Below are positions 33,562-46,819 of a stretch of DNA of 64,000 bases, piece by piece. Position 1 is the stretch's first letter, and each line of letters opens with the position of its first letter. The notes beneath the pieces were generated by a model that was given only the letters and a program-made list of their open reading frames with translations, searched no databases and was not told the DNA's origin. This DNA is from Onchidella celtica (taxonomy: Eukaryota > Mollusca > Gastropoda > Systellommatophora > Onchidiidae), in contig OZ007570.1 of NCBI GenBank assembly GCA_963931925.1, positions 39,841,557-39,905,556 of the forward strand. The letters run 5' to 3'. The position numbers and the translations under genes are program-made.

Positions 33562-35512
33562 ACCATCGTCAATAGAATCGACGCAACTTTCTCTGGCTAC
33601 CTGAGCAGAGTACTTCGAGCTTCCATGCATTTGGCGGACGGACGTGTTTTGGTGCTGCTAACGAAGCAAGGGCTCGCAGCTAAGTAAACTGTTTCGCTTC
33701 GTTCCTGTTGAAGTCTTTTATTGTTCGATTTTTTTTCACTTGAAAAAGGCGAAAGCCGAACATTTTGTGTATTTTCTGTGTATTGTTTGGGTTTTATTTC
33801 TCACGCGGTGTTTCGCAACATACAACCTTTTCTTTTTGCCCAATTTTGTCATTTGCCATTATAACATGATTTAATGCAGATAGAAGCACAAAACCTGAGA
33901 ACCAGTTATGAAATATTATACAGTTGACAAACAGTAGCAAAACAAAACCATGACAACAACCACCACCACAATAACAAAAACAACAAGAACAGAAATTGTG
34001 TTAAACACAGACATATTAAAAGCAGTAGAGATAGGTTGTAGTTAGTTCCGGGCCCATTTAATTCATGTAGACAACAACAACATGTACAAAGTCAGCGTTT
34101 CGAATGAAAAGGAAATGCCCTCAAATCAACAGCACTGCAGTCCCCAGGGAAACAAATGCACTGTTTTTGTCAAGATAACTTCACCCTAAAAGTGTTTTAC
34201 TTTGTCATGCAGAAATGGCGAAGCGGAGCGGATACTGTGGACAGGACCATAAGCTTAATTCTGTGGCCTCTCCTTCTCCCTAAGTGACACCCGATTCCAC
34301 ATATTACACAATGTCATTCATAATTCCGGAATACAGCCCAAAGTAGTTGGTCGGGCATTGTCTTCTCTAATGTCGGTTGTCATGCAGTGGTATCAGCTGT
34401 ATTATTTCTTGTCTGGACAGTACCTTTTCAGAGGTCACGCTTGCATAGTTATAAACGACATGGATTCTAGGCTCGGTAAAACCTCCTGACAGACGTGTCG
34501 AAATGTCTGCCGTGGGGGAGCCTCTAACGGGAGAGAATGGGATTTGGGTGGCTGAGGTGAACCAGTATCCGGACTGCCCCTTCACCAACATACGACGTTG
34601 ACCCTGCCTTCCCTTAAAACAGGAGGGTGGTATGGCCCTTGCCACACGGCTGGTTAGGTCTCGAAGCATGGCCCTCGTGATAACGAAGGCCACGCTCGAA
34701 GTCTTCGCGAGTCGACACCGCCTTCTGTCTCTGGAGTAACCCTGGCACAGTAGCCATCGGCATCCGTTCACAGTGTGTCCCTTTGTTGGACTCTGTGGCG
34801 GGTGGGGCGCCCCCGGAAATAAACAATTTTATCAGGATAACATTGGTTGCATCTATGGCTTCTAAAACACGTTTAAAAATTTGTTTAAAAAAACAACAAC
34901 ATGTATTTACAACATAAATATATATGCATGTTTATGCTCAAAACAAATTAATTTTATTCATATCCCGTAATCTTTCCTCCGCAACCAAAGTCCCACAGAC
35001 ACGGTCGTCAAACCGTGACATATTTCATCTCATGCATGTCAGACATCCTCTGAAAGACATACTCAGGTATGCAAAAAACAAACTCTTTAATCAAGACCGA
35101 CGTCATTCGATAAAGCTACCGAAAGCGAGTCGAAGGCGACATGAAACCGAAACCACTCCGTCCGGGCTCTTTAGCAGTCTTGCCCTGGACATTCAGCTCG
35201 TAGCATATGAAGACTGTTTGATACCTCCTGGAAATGATATCAAGATAAATCGAATACAAATGAAGTTAAGATACACCTATTTTATACAAACTGTCTGTCC
35301 GAAAAGGGTGGTCGCCCTGATTTCTGAATTACTTTACAAGCTGTTTTCTGTCCCAATTTTAAGCAACGCTATCTGATTCATTGTTTTTCATAATGTATAA
35401 CTTCTTACGCAGTAGGGTCATTGTACTCCAATGGTCTAATGTCATTTCAATATTGTAAACATTTTTTATGTAAACAAAAAATTAATGTATCAGCTCACTT
35501 TGATGGGTGCAA
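33562..35512. other. Non-coding sequence, no gene recognised
   Basis: Two moderately long open frames occur here (34367-34771 minus and 34924-35376 plus), but neither has a recognisable domain or start context. CTTGAAAAAGGCGAAAGCCG at about 33739 resembles a retroelement 3'-end motif. Confidence 0.5.
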
Positions 35513-35515
35513 ATT

Positions 35516-35713
<198 letters not shown>

Positions 35714-38046
35714 TGTTGTGTTGTTGCTGTTCTTATTGTTTGGGCTTTTTAAAAAGTCGAAGGGTTGCAGGGCCCTCAAGTTTAATGAGCCTTTTGATAA
35801 AAGTGAAAAGCATGCATGTGGAACGAAATGCATGAATATGGATTCCGATAATTAGGCTATATGTCATCAGGTCTGATATACGGACGGAGGTTACCTTAAT
35901 AAATGCACATTAACATTAATGTTTATTATTGTTACATTAACATTAACATTAACAAATGTCGTACTCATTTACGAACATGTTTGTGTGCTAAAATGCTAAT
36001 TAAGGGTACCATAACCAGGCCTGGGAGGTCCGTGGAGAATTAGTAAAATTTCATGAACAAATTCCAAATAATAAGAAAAATACAAACAAGAAACATTATT
36101 GCACGGGTCTTTCAGATCCGAACGTTCGAATCCAGTTAAGGAGACGGTTTGCTTGGCTAGACACAAAATAGCATTCACGGACTCTGCTTTGTAGAACATT
36201 TGAATTATTTGTGGGAAGAAAGAAGTTTCAGGCAACATGTCTTGATTTGAATCGGCTAATACATTCTGTCTTCTGCTCCGAAGTTCAAGTGGTAAAATGT
36301 TCGGTCAGTACAGGAACACTCAGAGTTCATTCGTTATTTTTTAAGACTGACTATAACGAAATTTACAAATGCTGGCTAAGGACAGCACTCGAAAATTGCG
36401 TTCAGATTTCGTACGTCTCTGTCCGTACATTTCACGTGAAAATAATTATCTTGACCGCCAACATTCATCCAATTCTTTCTACCGCACCTGTTGTGAACAA
36501 AACTTCTGCTCCAACATTTTAAAGGTGGGATAACCACATTCGTGGACGTGCACCGAACCATCTCCAGCTTAGCCAGTTGTTGGGTGACATGACTTTCACG
36601 CAAGGAGCCTGTAGTATTATAAGCTCCTTGCTTCCATAATAATATGCCTTTTTACATTGAAATACTTTGTTTTCACGCCACGATGTTTTGAAAGGTTCTA
36701 CGTTCTGCATAAGAGAATAAATTATTCTATCTATAGAGAAAAGGGGACCGAACATAAAAAGAGCTAACAGCTCAAAATTGGGTTAGTTGTATTCCTCTGA
36801 ATAAATGTGACGCACTTCCATTTTTGAGAATGTGTTGTTGAATCAAAACGATACGGCCACCTATGGAGTCTACCCATAATGTGGCCAACAGACACTTTTC
36901 AGTTTGACATACCTGTTCTAAAGCATCAAATTGGATTGCGTTTCGCCCTGATGTCTCCAGCCGTGTCTCACACAGAATTCGCCCGTCAACTGCATCTTAG
37001 GTAAAGAGGCAACGTGGTCAATTGAAGTGAGTTTTTCCAAAACTGGGTGAGTCAAATTTTGCTTGAGTAAAGGCCCCTTTCAGAAAGTCATTCAAAATTA
37101 GTGTAAGACGCGGTGTAAGTGTAAGTGTTCATTTAAACCAATATGTCCCGTCTTTATGGGGTATAAAACGCTCTTCAATTGTGTTTGGTTAACATAACGT
37201 GTGTTTTTCAGCGTGTTAGTGTTGGGCAACATTGTTAATTAAAGCTGTTTTAATTTCAGTATTCAGCAGGGAGCGATCGCAGAGCGTTTATGGGCCAACA
37301 AACATCTAATCATGAATTGTGTTTGTGCAAGTTACTGTGTTTATACGTTACTGAGTAAATATGGTGGGGTCTGTTAGACCCCGTTTTTTTCTTCAAAAAA
37401 ATCCTCGATCGCGATTGCCATCACCCCATTTCATTATCCAGGGGTGTTCGGCTTTCTAAAAATTTATGTGGCAAATTTGCCCTGGTGAATTTTGTGACCA
37501 ATTTTGCCCAATCCATCATATACACTAAGGTAATAGCTACTGTCCACTGGAAACATGTTTGTTTTGTTCATAATAAACGTTTTCGAGGAGTGCAAAGGTG
37601 CGTAAAATCGTGGAATTCAAGGATCTTCTCAAACTCGAGTTGGTGTTACGCAGTCGTGTGGAACCAAAGAGTTTATAATAAACCTAGAGGTAAGACTCGG
37701 TCACGTCACACAGCCGCAAATAGAAAGCCCGGCAGCCATCTTTGCTTACGGCAAGCGATTGCAAACACGTACGGTGTCAAGGCCAATGCTAACGAACGTA
37801 GTTTTTGTCGGAGGGCCTCAGTATTTTGTTCTTCTTTTTCATTCCTCTTTAGGGATGGCGGTTCAAATTCATCCGTACATTTTGTATTTTGTCAAAATTC
37901 ATAATGTTTGTTTTTTTTTCTTTTGGTGGGATTACATTTGATACATTTTCGTGGTTCACCCTATCCATAAATTAAGTCTGCTCATTACTACTGTAATCCC
38001 CGTTCAAACAATCTGAAAGACCGTATTATTTTAGGCTTGGATTTGT
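35714..38046. other. Non-coding sequence, no gene recognised
   Basis: AT-rich sequence with an ACATTA-rich tract at about 35905-35955 and an isolated TATA-like box (GGGGTATAAAACGC near 37159). No exon or element could be supported. Confidence 0.45.
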
Positions 38047-38150
38047 TTACTTTAGCCGGACCGGTACTGTCTAGGTCGAAGCAGGCTTGCCGTAAGTTGG
38101 CTTTACTTTAGCCTTACTGTCTAGATCGAGGCAGGCTTGTCGTAAGTTGG
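38047..38150. repeat. Tandem duplication of about 52 bases
   Basis: TTTACTTTAGCC, TACTGTCTAG, GCAGGCTTG and CGTAAGTTGG occur in the same order twice (38047-38100 and 38102-38150), with a few differences. Confidence 0.8.
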
Positions 38151-38587
38151 CCGCCATCTTTACTTCACCTACCGATGACGCCACGCGGAGACTTTCGTAG
38201 CGCTAGTCTGACCTCTAGCTATATATAACCTCTTTGTGTGGAACTGATATGAGCTGTAATCCACCAATGGCGAAATAAGGGCCATTGCGTTTATCTGAAA
38301 TCCGAACACATGAAAACATTCCCTCTATTTCACTACTGTCTTGAAGTTGTTTTGGGTTCCCGTTTCGGTTTCCGTTCGTATGAAACACGGCTTTAGGCGT
38401 ATAAATAAAATCGAAGACGATATAAATACAAGTAAATGTGTAAATATTTTAAAATATCCCGGCACGTGTCACCACGAGCATACACCTTCCCCCCTCGCGC
38501 CAAATTTATAAGATTTATAACACCGCTGTCAACTCTGGGCAACATAATTTTACCTAATGCAAAGATAAAGTGATATTATGTTGTAAA

Positions 38588-38645
38588 CTGGGCTGCAATG
38601 ACATAAAGGCAAATTTCCCAAAACGGGATTAAAGAGGTATACAAA
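38588..38645 (+). repeat. SINE 3' tail fragment
   Basis: CTGGGCTGCAATGACATAAA, then GGCAAATTTCCCAAAACGGG and ATTAAAGAGGTATAC, the same tail as the SINE in UTP14 intron 3. Confidence 0.65.
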
Positions 38646-39010
38646 ATATAAAATACACACACACACACAAAAAAAAAACAAATACAAAAATATTATGTTA
38701 TAGTCACATGTGTAATTTTAGGCTGACTGCGTCCGGGAGTCGGACTGTTCGTCCAGGATAAAAGCTGCAAGACAAGAAGTCGAAAAGTTCATAATTATTC
38801 TCATACGAAAGGATATATAGTGATGGATGAAAATTTTTACCTTGAATGATAGGTGATACTTTTGCCAATTCTTGTGATTTCATGCCCTTTAAACATTTTT
38901 ATATATTGTAAGCCCTATGTACATGTATTTTAAGCTGCACTCATTCGTTGTACTTATCACGTATTTGATCTTTTAGTTTACTTTTCTTTTTGATACTGTC
39001 ACACTTTTGT

Positions 39011-39045
39011 TCCTGATGAAGGTCAGTTGACCGAAAGCTTGGTTT
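39011..39045 (+). ncRNA. Hammerhead-ribozyme-like core
   Basis: CTGATGA (39013-39019) is followed by a perfect short stem-loop GGTC-AGTT-GACC (39021-39032) and GAAA (39033-39036), the conserved core arrangement of a hammerhead ribozyme. Such cores are known in the terminal repeats of Penelope-like retroelements. The remaining stems and the cleavage triplet were not identified, so activity is not claimed. Confidence 0.3.
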
Positions 39046-39127
39046 GTTTTTACTTTCTCTTTACATTTTATAGTATCATTTCTGAATTATTTCTTAAGCT
39101 CAGCCTTGCGACATACACCTTTTTTCT

Positions 39128-39310
39128 TTTAAGTGGGCTTGATAAGTCTATATTTTGGGTACAATCATTCAAAAAATGATAGAAGCATGAAACTTGGCAT
39201 AAATGTTGCCCATAGGGTTACCAGTATTTTGAGAAAAAGGTGTTGGCCACGAAAAAGTTTCAAAATGACGCCCAAATTTCAAGATGGCCGACACATATTG
39301 GTATTGGGCT
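39128..39310 (+). repeat. Dispersed repeat R, plus-strand copy
   Basis: Blocks GGGCTTGATAAGT, ATGATAGAAGCATGAAACTT, GTGTTGGCCACGAAAAA and CAAGATGGCC occur in this order. The reverse-complement copy is at 54100-54275. It has no coding content. Confidence 0.7.
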
Positions 39311-40005
39311 ACCTCACACATGTTGTACATAAAAAATAACTGCCTCAAACGCAATTTACATCATAAAATATGTAATTGTGATATATTGGAAAAAGTAAAT
39401 CTTCAATATAACATGTTTTAGGGACAAACAAAACTTCAAGATGGCCACCAGTGTGATTATTTCTGAGTGTACAAAAATGGCGCGGAAACTGTCTATTTTA
39501 TTATGCCGAAATATCTGACATCTTTCTTTTATGATCTAATGATGAAAAATAACTTTGCAGTCTCTGAGGGTGTTTGAGAGCACAAGCAAATGCAGGAAAA
39601 GCCTAAAACAGGAGTCTGCACTTTTGCTGATCTTTTTCGTATGTGCTAAAACCATCAGTTCGACCTGGGCAAATTTTTCAAATACAGCTATCTCCTATTT
39701 CCATCAGCAACAACTGAAAACTATATAGAACCTCAGAAAGCAGATATTATCAACACAAGTGCGGAGCTCGTAGAAATTAATAATATCAACCACAAACTGA
39801 CTATAGATGGCTGTTTTCGTTCGTTGTCTCCATTCTGTAGAAGTCACATTTCAAGAGTATTCAGAAATCGGTTTTTCCGATAAAAAAAAATAAAAAAAAT
39901 ATTGATGTTCCTGCTTAGAGACATGCACAAGTTGATAAAATGTTTGATCAATATAAATCGGACAGTCTGAAGGCCTATGCAAGAAACCGAGGAGGTATTG
40001 GAGTT

Positions 40006-40435
40006 GGGTACCGGAAAACTGAGCCGGATTTTTAATCCTATTGTTCAAAACTTCAAAGTTAGCTCGTAAAAGCTGTTGGAAGACTGAGCCGGTTTTTGGC
40101 ATATCGATTAAACTAAATTTTTCTAACGACTTGTCAACCTCTTCCGTTCGCCACTTATCGAGACTGTTTCTTTGCTTTTTTTTTCTGGTGAATTTTGTAA
40201 GAATTAAATGCATGTAATTATGGGTACCGGAAAACTGAGCCGGATTTTTAATCCTATTGTTCAAAACTTCAAAGGTAGCTCGTAAAAGCTGTTGGTGGAC
40301 TGAGCCGGTTTTTGGCATATCGATACCTAATTTTTCTAACGACTTGTCAACCTCTTCCTTTCGCCACTTATCGAGACTGTTTCTTTGCTTTTTTTTTCTG
40401 GTGAATTTTGTAAGAATTAAATGCATGTAATTATA
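40006..40435. repeat. 216-bp tandem duplication
   Basis: The block starting GGGTACCGGAAAACTGAGCC recurs at 40222 with over 90% identity. Because the period is a multiple of three, one minus-strand frame stays open across both units (repeating SLDKWR.EEVDKSLEK). Whether that frame is coding is unknown. Confidence 0.85.
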
Positions 40436-40577
40436 ACAGCTGATTGAAACGGTCTAAATACGTGTTGCCCCCTGCTCACCACGGAGAGGTAGAAGTCGGA
40501 TTTTGAGCAGGATAATGTTTAGATTGAGAGCTGTTAAAACCATGATAAAAATTGTTAAAAAAATATTAAAAAGGGCC

Positions 40578-41230
40578 TCACAACTTGACGGGTAGCATCC
40601 TGAGAGCCATTTTGTGCACAAACTCTGCCTGAGACAGCCTTTGCTCATTGTAGTCAGTAATGAGAGTCTCCCTAATTCTCTCACGCTCACGCAAGCGTCT
40701 CACAGGAACATTGTGGTACTGATAGGATGATCTGACCTTTATGTCAGTTCGTAATTGTTCTTCTGCGAGTTTTTCGACCAACAGAAATAGGTTTGGGTGC
40801 GGCGATGTAAAGTGGCTTGCAAAATGTTTATGGAAACTTTCGCATGCATTGGCCGTTCTGACGGAACTTTCAAGACAAGTCCACAAGCTGGGCGGGTATC
40901 TGGCAGTTGAAGAAATGTAGATGTCAAATACATAGACTGAAAACATTGTGAGTTTGTCGTCATCCTGGTCTGGGCACTGGGCCATGATGACAAAGTACTC
41001 CACTAGGCTCAAGAGCCGGTAAGCCAAAAAAGGATTTTAGCCACATTGCAGTTTCACTGGTAGACTTGTACTCAGAAGATAGTCCAATTTGTTGAAGTTT
41101 TCGGTGCCATGCTTGACCGACATGAAACTGACAAGACTTTAATTGCAGTCTCTGGGAAGGTGCGTCGACAGGCAGAAAGCATGGCAAGCCTATTGAGTTG
41201 TGTTAGGCGCGCGGGCACAGTCAGTTTGTG
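40578..41230 (-). pseudogene. MULE transposase, C-terminal fragment
   Basis: The segment RYPPSLWTCLESSVRTANAC with ESFHKHFASHF, then HPNLFLLVEKLAEEQ, matches the post-catalytic part of MULE transposases (W...RTNN..E.FH, HP.I..F...L). Upstream, in another frame, are KSCQFHVGQAWHRKLQQIGL and WLKSFFGLPALEP, the FH.GQ.W.RK.Q..GL helix region. The DDE core is missing. The frame change near 41030 and several stops show it is inactive. Confidence 0.7.
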
Positions 41231-41469
41231 ACTGTGCCTGTTGTGTGTTAGCATACTGAGTCTATCCAAAGATCTATCATGTATATACAGTCCAGTGCTT
41301 TAGGATTGGTACATCAGGCTAATCGATCTAAAGTTCGAAAACAACATAGTCGATATCTACAACAAAAAACCGGCTCAGTTTTCCAACAGGGGTCGGCGGC
41401 TTATTGCGCCATGCGTTGCATAACAGGTGAAAAACCGGCTCAGTCTTCCGTACCCCCTATTATACTGTC

Positions 41470-42696
41470 TAGATACCCAGCGGGGTTGCTCCGCTGTTAA
41501 ATTAGTTCGGCAATCCTATTGGCCGAAACCTCCAGCTTGGTGCATCAATCTCTGCACTATCACTAATTAGTTAACGTGCAAAACATGTCTAGTCATACCT
41601 AGCAATGTCGGCAATTAACACCTTATCTCACCCCTACTCCATTACTTCTAATCACGAACACCAAAACCCAGAGCGTGAATCTAATATTTTAACTTTGCAA
41701 TCTCCCACCCACCAACAATAATTCGCGGGGACCGTTCAAGGCCACCAGTCAGTTTCTCATGGCCCTGACAAGTAAACAACTCACGTCCTTGCGTGACATT
41801 TCATTTTATCGACTCTTGACAACACCAACTGGAGTGGTGCCCAAGAGCTGTCCAAATTTATTTACAAAACAATGTCAACAAATCAGAATGATTTCCTCTC
41901 GTGGCTAACATAGACATGGCATATAAAATGGCATAAAAAAGCAAGAAATTAAAACAGTATGCAACAAGATAGCCAGGCAGACTATCCCTTGCACATATAA
42001 AAAGGCCAATTGAAGAATATTCGTGCATCTGATGCCTTCCATTGAACGCACCTGTTTTACAACTGCCTGTAATCCTTCAAATCACACGTACGTAACAACT
42101 CCTGGTCATACTGGTATGTCATTTTTTATCGGCTTAAACTCCGCCGACTGCAGCAAACTTTGAGTCTCATTTGGCAAATCAATAAAAGATAGCTATGTAT
42201 AAATTTTTATGACCAAGCTAGAGGTCTTGTAGTATCAAAATGAAAAGTATTTTTCATTCATGCCCTCCACGGTTGTGGTACTGCATCAGCCTTCAGATAT
42301 GTAAAGACATAGAACGTTCTTTCCAGATGCATCAGAAACCTTTGCCAAACTGAGCAGATTCCCACTGAGTGTTGTTAGTAACGGCATTTAGAAAATAGAG
42401 AGATTGTAGAGAGGTCATCCTATTTACAAATGCTGATAATGCCATAAACAGTATCTCTTTCAGTTCGACACATTGCCACCAACAAAAGCAGCCCTGATAG
42501 GTAACATTCACAGAGCAGCGTACCCAGGAAGCAATATGTGCGGCCAAGCTCTTGACCAAAGCCTGTAACTGCCCTTGCCAGATCTTGCAGTAGGATTTTC
42601 AAATCAACTTGAAACATTTATCAAAAGCACGTGTAGAACATCTGCGTTCTCATCATGTTGGATAGGTGCATTCACTGCTGAAGTAATGAAAACAGA
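41470..42696. other. Non-coding sequence, nothing recognised
   Basis: AT-rich unique sequence without a supported frame or terminal repeats. Confidence 0.5.
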
Positions 42697-42698
42697 TA

Positions 42699-42964
42699 CA
42701 CTCGAGCCAAAAAGTTAAGCAACCTTCACTAACAAGATTTGTGAATTCTTGCCATTCAATTATTGACTTTTTTGTTTTTGTATAAAAGAAAATTTTGTTT
42801 AAGTCATTAAGCCCCATTTTTGGGGTGGGTAAAATGAAATTGAATGTGATTTCAGACTTACATAACAATAAATTGATTCCAATGAACGTGTTTGAATTAA
42901 TTGAAAAATAAAGTTGTCAGTTCTGAGCATAACCCAGGGTTGCTTAACTTTTTGGCTCGAGTGT
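42699..42964. mobile_element. Tc1/mariner-type MITE, 266 bp
   Basis: Inverted termini CACTCGAGCCAAAAAGTTAA (continuing GCAACC) are perfect over about 26 bases and flanked by TA on both sides (42697-42698 and 42965-42966). Length and lack of coding sequence mark a non-autonomous element. Confidence 0.85.
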
Positions 42965-42966
42965 TA

Positions 42967-44581
42967 CCTTGGCTGGAAGAATTCGCCATTGCATACGCCC
43001 ACGGGCAAGAAGGATGGCGACCTCTGGAACCCTGGGACTGTGTTTTCAGTAGAGAACTTGCACTAAGATTCAAGCAAAAATAAGTACTTTCAACACTGAT
43101 CTGCTGGTTGTTCATATTTCCACCTTTTCATCAATGGGGGATATGGAACGTGTTCCTAATTACGAGAATGAAGTCTTTGGAGAGGTTATCAGTTTTTCTC
43201 GGTGACGCTTTAAATGCCATAAACACGACGTGAACTGAGGAATTCATTGTCGGTACTTGGCCCACGAGTGGACGCTATATTATTCCTGGCCCTATCACGA
43301 TGTCGCACTAATGTATTCTCACAACTGCTGATGACAACTCTGTTTTGCCAAATATTATATTATTATGTGTGTGGGTTGAGGAAAAAGAAAGGGGGCGGGG
43401 TGTGCAGAAATTAATATTTTTTTACGATTGGAGAAGGGAGGTAAAAGTACAATAATTATTTCAATTATCTATAACATTATAACTTAAATGTATTTATGAT
43501 ACGGAATGGACTTTCAACTACAAGAATCGTCTTCCTTCCCCTTGTGGCATCCCCACTCTGTGCGGTTTTAGAACAGGACCAGTGATACAATGATCTGTTT
43601 GCCTGCTAGAGCCAGGTTTCTTTTGTGTGGGTCGTTTAATTTTTTTAAAAATTGACCAAATACCATGCCACAGATTGTCGTTATGGTGCATGGCATGTCT
43701 GCCAGAGAGACGCTTGACTTGGTCAGGATAAAAACACTGCCTGAAACTTAGGTAATATCAGGGGCGAAGCTTGGCCTTCTGCAGAGGGTAATCAGAATTT
43801 AAGCGAGTAAGATCCTTATACATGTACTAGGACGTCTCGCTACATCACATTCGCATAGAAATGCATACATGCGACTTAAACAATGAAACGGATGCTATGC
43901 ATTGCAAAATCTAAAGAATTTTAAATTATAAACGTACAAGGAGATATAACTGAAATTGACTTACTATGTTCACTGTTTATATTATCAAATTAATCCTTTT
44001 CTTTTTGCATCAAGCTTCATAGAGTAATTAAAATTCCATGAATCAATTAAGCTGTCAAGTTCAGAAACACTGGATGCCATTTCACAAAGTCCACACAAAC
44101 AAGACTCTCAATCTCCTGTAAACAAATATGACACCAATGAGTATCAGTTACTGACCGGTGCCATTGTACGTCCTTGCCGCGCAGACTATTCTTGTAAGCA
44201 GGACAGGAATGCAGCAATTTACAATCCAAACTAATCTGAAAATACCATACATTCATACTAACAGACTTATAAACGAACATTTTCATCCATTTAAAAAAAT
44301 ATAATTTGAACGGCAAGTTTTCATTGTCATATTCATAGCCAGAGATTTTGTTATTCTACCATCTCATAAAGTTTTTCGAAAAGGACCCATTAACATTAAA
44401 TGTCAGAAAGTGTTTAAGTGGCATCTCTGTGACACAACAGTGTGCAGCGATCTGTGAGAAGTGGCTCTCTGCCGGTGCGGCATAGGTTCGATCGACCTGT
44501 CAAGTGAATTGATGTTCTTGATACGTTCGACTGATTTTGATCACAGTTATATCTAGATCTAGACTAATTAATATTATTATG
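42967..44581. other. Non-coding sequence, nothing recognised
   Basis: No supported frames or repeats. It ends at the insertion site of the LTR element (target CTTTG). Confidence 0.5.
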
Positions 44582-44586
44582 CTTTG

Positions 44587-45703
44587 TGTCATGATCTCAT
44601 CTTTGGGATCCAGTGAGTAGTGTTAGGGTGATCCGACCCTTAGAATAAAAAGGTGGGATTTTATAGGTTAGTGGACTCACGCCCTAAGGCGGTGAGTTTT
44701 GCAAGCAGTGCACGGGGCACGTGAACCCGGCATGATTTCGGAAGGTGAGACAAGAAACTTTCACGGGGTTTGGCTGGAGGTATATAAGCTTAAGTCGCCA
44801 TTGTTTAAGCAGAGAACGGCTGTGGAAATCATTCGATCCAGTGAGGTTCCTCTCGGCTCGAGCTCCAGGGCCTGACAATAGGAGGAGCACAGACAGAATA
44901 GATACAAGTGAAGTCTAAGTGGAGTGACCGTGTCGTCATCCAGAGAATTGATAACGCCTCGTCGCACTAGGCCAAAAGTGCGAACCGTGTCCGTTGGATC
45001 TACGCTCGTGCTTGGCTACGAGCGTATAATGGTAGGCAATTCATAAGTCCACACAATAGAGACAGGAATTACTAGATCAGCCCAGTGACGAAGCTGAGTA
45101 GTAGGAAAGCCACCTGGCAATCCTCACAATAGAGACAGGATTAATACAGTGTAGAATGATAGTGTGTGTGGAAAGAAAGAAGTATTGAAGTCATTCATAG
45201 AAAAATAATCTTTTGTAGACGTAGTACGTAGATATTGTATCTCATGTTATATTGAATGCCTTGTATCCCATGTGAGATTAGAACTTTTGAATTACAGTTA
45301 ATAAGTTCAGCGACAAGCTGGAGTTCCCACAACGGGGCTTTGATGCAGCCACTAATTAAGACAGTCCTATTTATTGTATCTGCAATCCTATCTACTGTAT
45401 CTGCAACCATATTTATTGTATTCTGCAATCCTATTTATTGTATCTGCAATCCTATCTATTGTATCTGCAACCATATTTATTGTATTCTGCAATCCTATCT
45501 ATTGTATCTGCAACCATATATATTGTATCTGCAATCATACCTATTGTATCCGTAGTAATAAAGTAGTATGGCCCTTCAGGCCTGATATATATATTCAACG
45601 AGTGTACTAATTATTATGATTGTGCCTGGACGAGCGTGAGTGGCCTTTCGATTAGTCGAATGCGCTATTATCCCCAAGACCTTACTCACCTCGAACGTTG
45701 ACA
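44587..45703 (+). repeat. Left LTR of the Gmr1-like element
   Basis: TGTCATGATC to GAACGTTGACA, 1117 bases. It contains a promoter-like TATATAAG (about 44781), a minisatellite (45365-45550) and an AATAAA just after it. TGGAGGGGACACC directly downstream is the probable primer-binding site region. Confidence 0.9.
45365..45550 (+). repeat. Minisatellite in the left LTR
   Basis: Repeats of CCTATTTATTGTATCTGCAA and close variants (ATCTACTGTATCTGCAACC), unit about 17-22 bases. The same array is present in the right LTR at about 52590-52780. Confidence 0.85.
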
Positions 45704-46819
45704 CTGGAGGGGACACCAAATCTGTGGACACCCTAGCGATCATCTTGACGTTGGAGGACACCAAACCAGTGCTGTGACCTTTCCGGGCACTCCTTCACTA
45801 CATTTTTTAGATTAGTTAGTTATACCCATATTATCTTTGTATACCGCTAATTTGTGTTCCTTTTTCCGTTGCATGGACATCTCGTCACTGATCCGTGGAC
45901 AACAACGAGGAACGGACAGGACATCGACTCGCAGAAAGTGAAAGACATACGACGGGGCGTACGCTGTGGAGTGAGGAAATTTGACACCCAATTCCCAGTT
46001 AAGTGATACCATCCGATTCTGTCTATGATTGAGGGGTTGACACGTTTCTCTTCCCCTCTCTTTAACAGGCATTTTTCTTTTTTTCTGTGTTTAGCTAGAG
46101 TAAGCGGGTGGTTGGAAGGGATCGGGACTCAGCATACCTCTTCTTGCCAGACTAGCCGGGCTAGGTGGCGTTTAAACCGGATGGGAGATCTGCTTTGTTT
46201 TGAATAGTTCTTTGTTAGGGATCCATTTATCGTTTAGATTGTGGTGTTCTATCTTCCTCGTACTTTTTAGGAAGACGTCTCTCTTGTGCTCTTCTTACCT
46301 ATCTGTAGATAGTTTCAGGCTTGATTGGGTCTGTTATCGTTCGTCCTTTGTGTCGTTGGGTAGCGTTCACTGTATAATTTCTTTTCACTTATAGCGTTAC
46401 CATATTATACTTATATTTATCTTTATAATATTCTTGCCTGAGAGAAGTCGCGTGTCAAGGACACGTTTTCGTATAATCTGGAAAGTGAGAGTTGAGGCTT
46501 AGAGGCCATAAGAGATCAGATTGGGAGTATTAAATTAGGCCAATCTAAGAGCAGAGGAAACGCTGCTAAGCGGTGTACAAGTTGTACACGAAGAAGTGAG
46601 TGGAATATATATAAAGGAAGTGATCGCGAGGATAATCAACCGCTATTCGGTTGAACAGTAGAGAATTTGTTGTTGATTCGTAACATAGAGAAACAAACAC
46701 CCGAAGAGGACAAAGTATATGCTGTCTTCAGGGATTGAGGAGTTGGTAAGTTTGAACACACCGATTTAAAAGTGTGGTAGTCTCAAGGAGACTTAGTTCC
46801 CGTTGTCGACCAACATTAT

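Larger units (their letters stand above)
40006..41455 (-). mobile_element. Mutator-like transposon remnant
   Basis: The outer ends carry the inverted motif GGGTACCGGAAAACTGAGCC (40006) and its relative reading ACCGGCTCAGTCTTCCGTAC (41436-41455). Related ACCGGCTCAG motifs occur inside at about 40090, 40305 and 41372. A MULE transposase remnant lies between them. No 9-base target duplication could be found, so the ends are provisional. Confidence 0.5.

Noticed and set aside
34367-34771. 134-codon minus-strand frame
   Set aside because: No domain, start context or splice partner; composition is not convincingly coding.
34924-35376. 150-codon plus-strand frame
   Set aside because: No recognisable similarity and no supporting signals; kept only as non-coding sequence.
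37150-37200. Core promoter at GGGGTATAAAACGC
   Set aside because: An isolated TATA-like box with no downstream gene or other promoter element.
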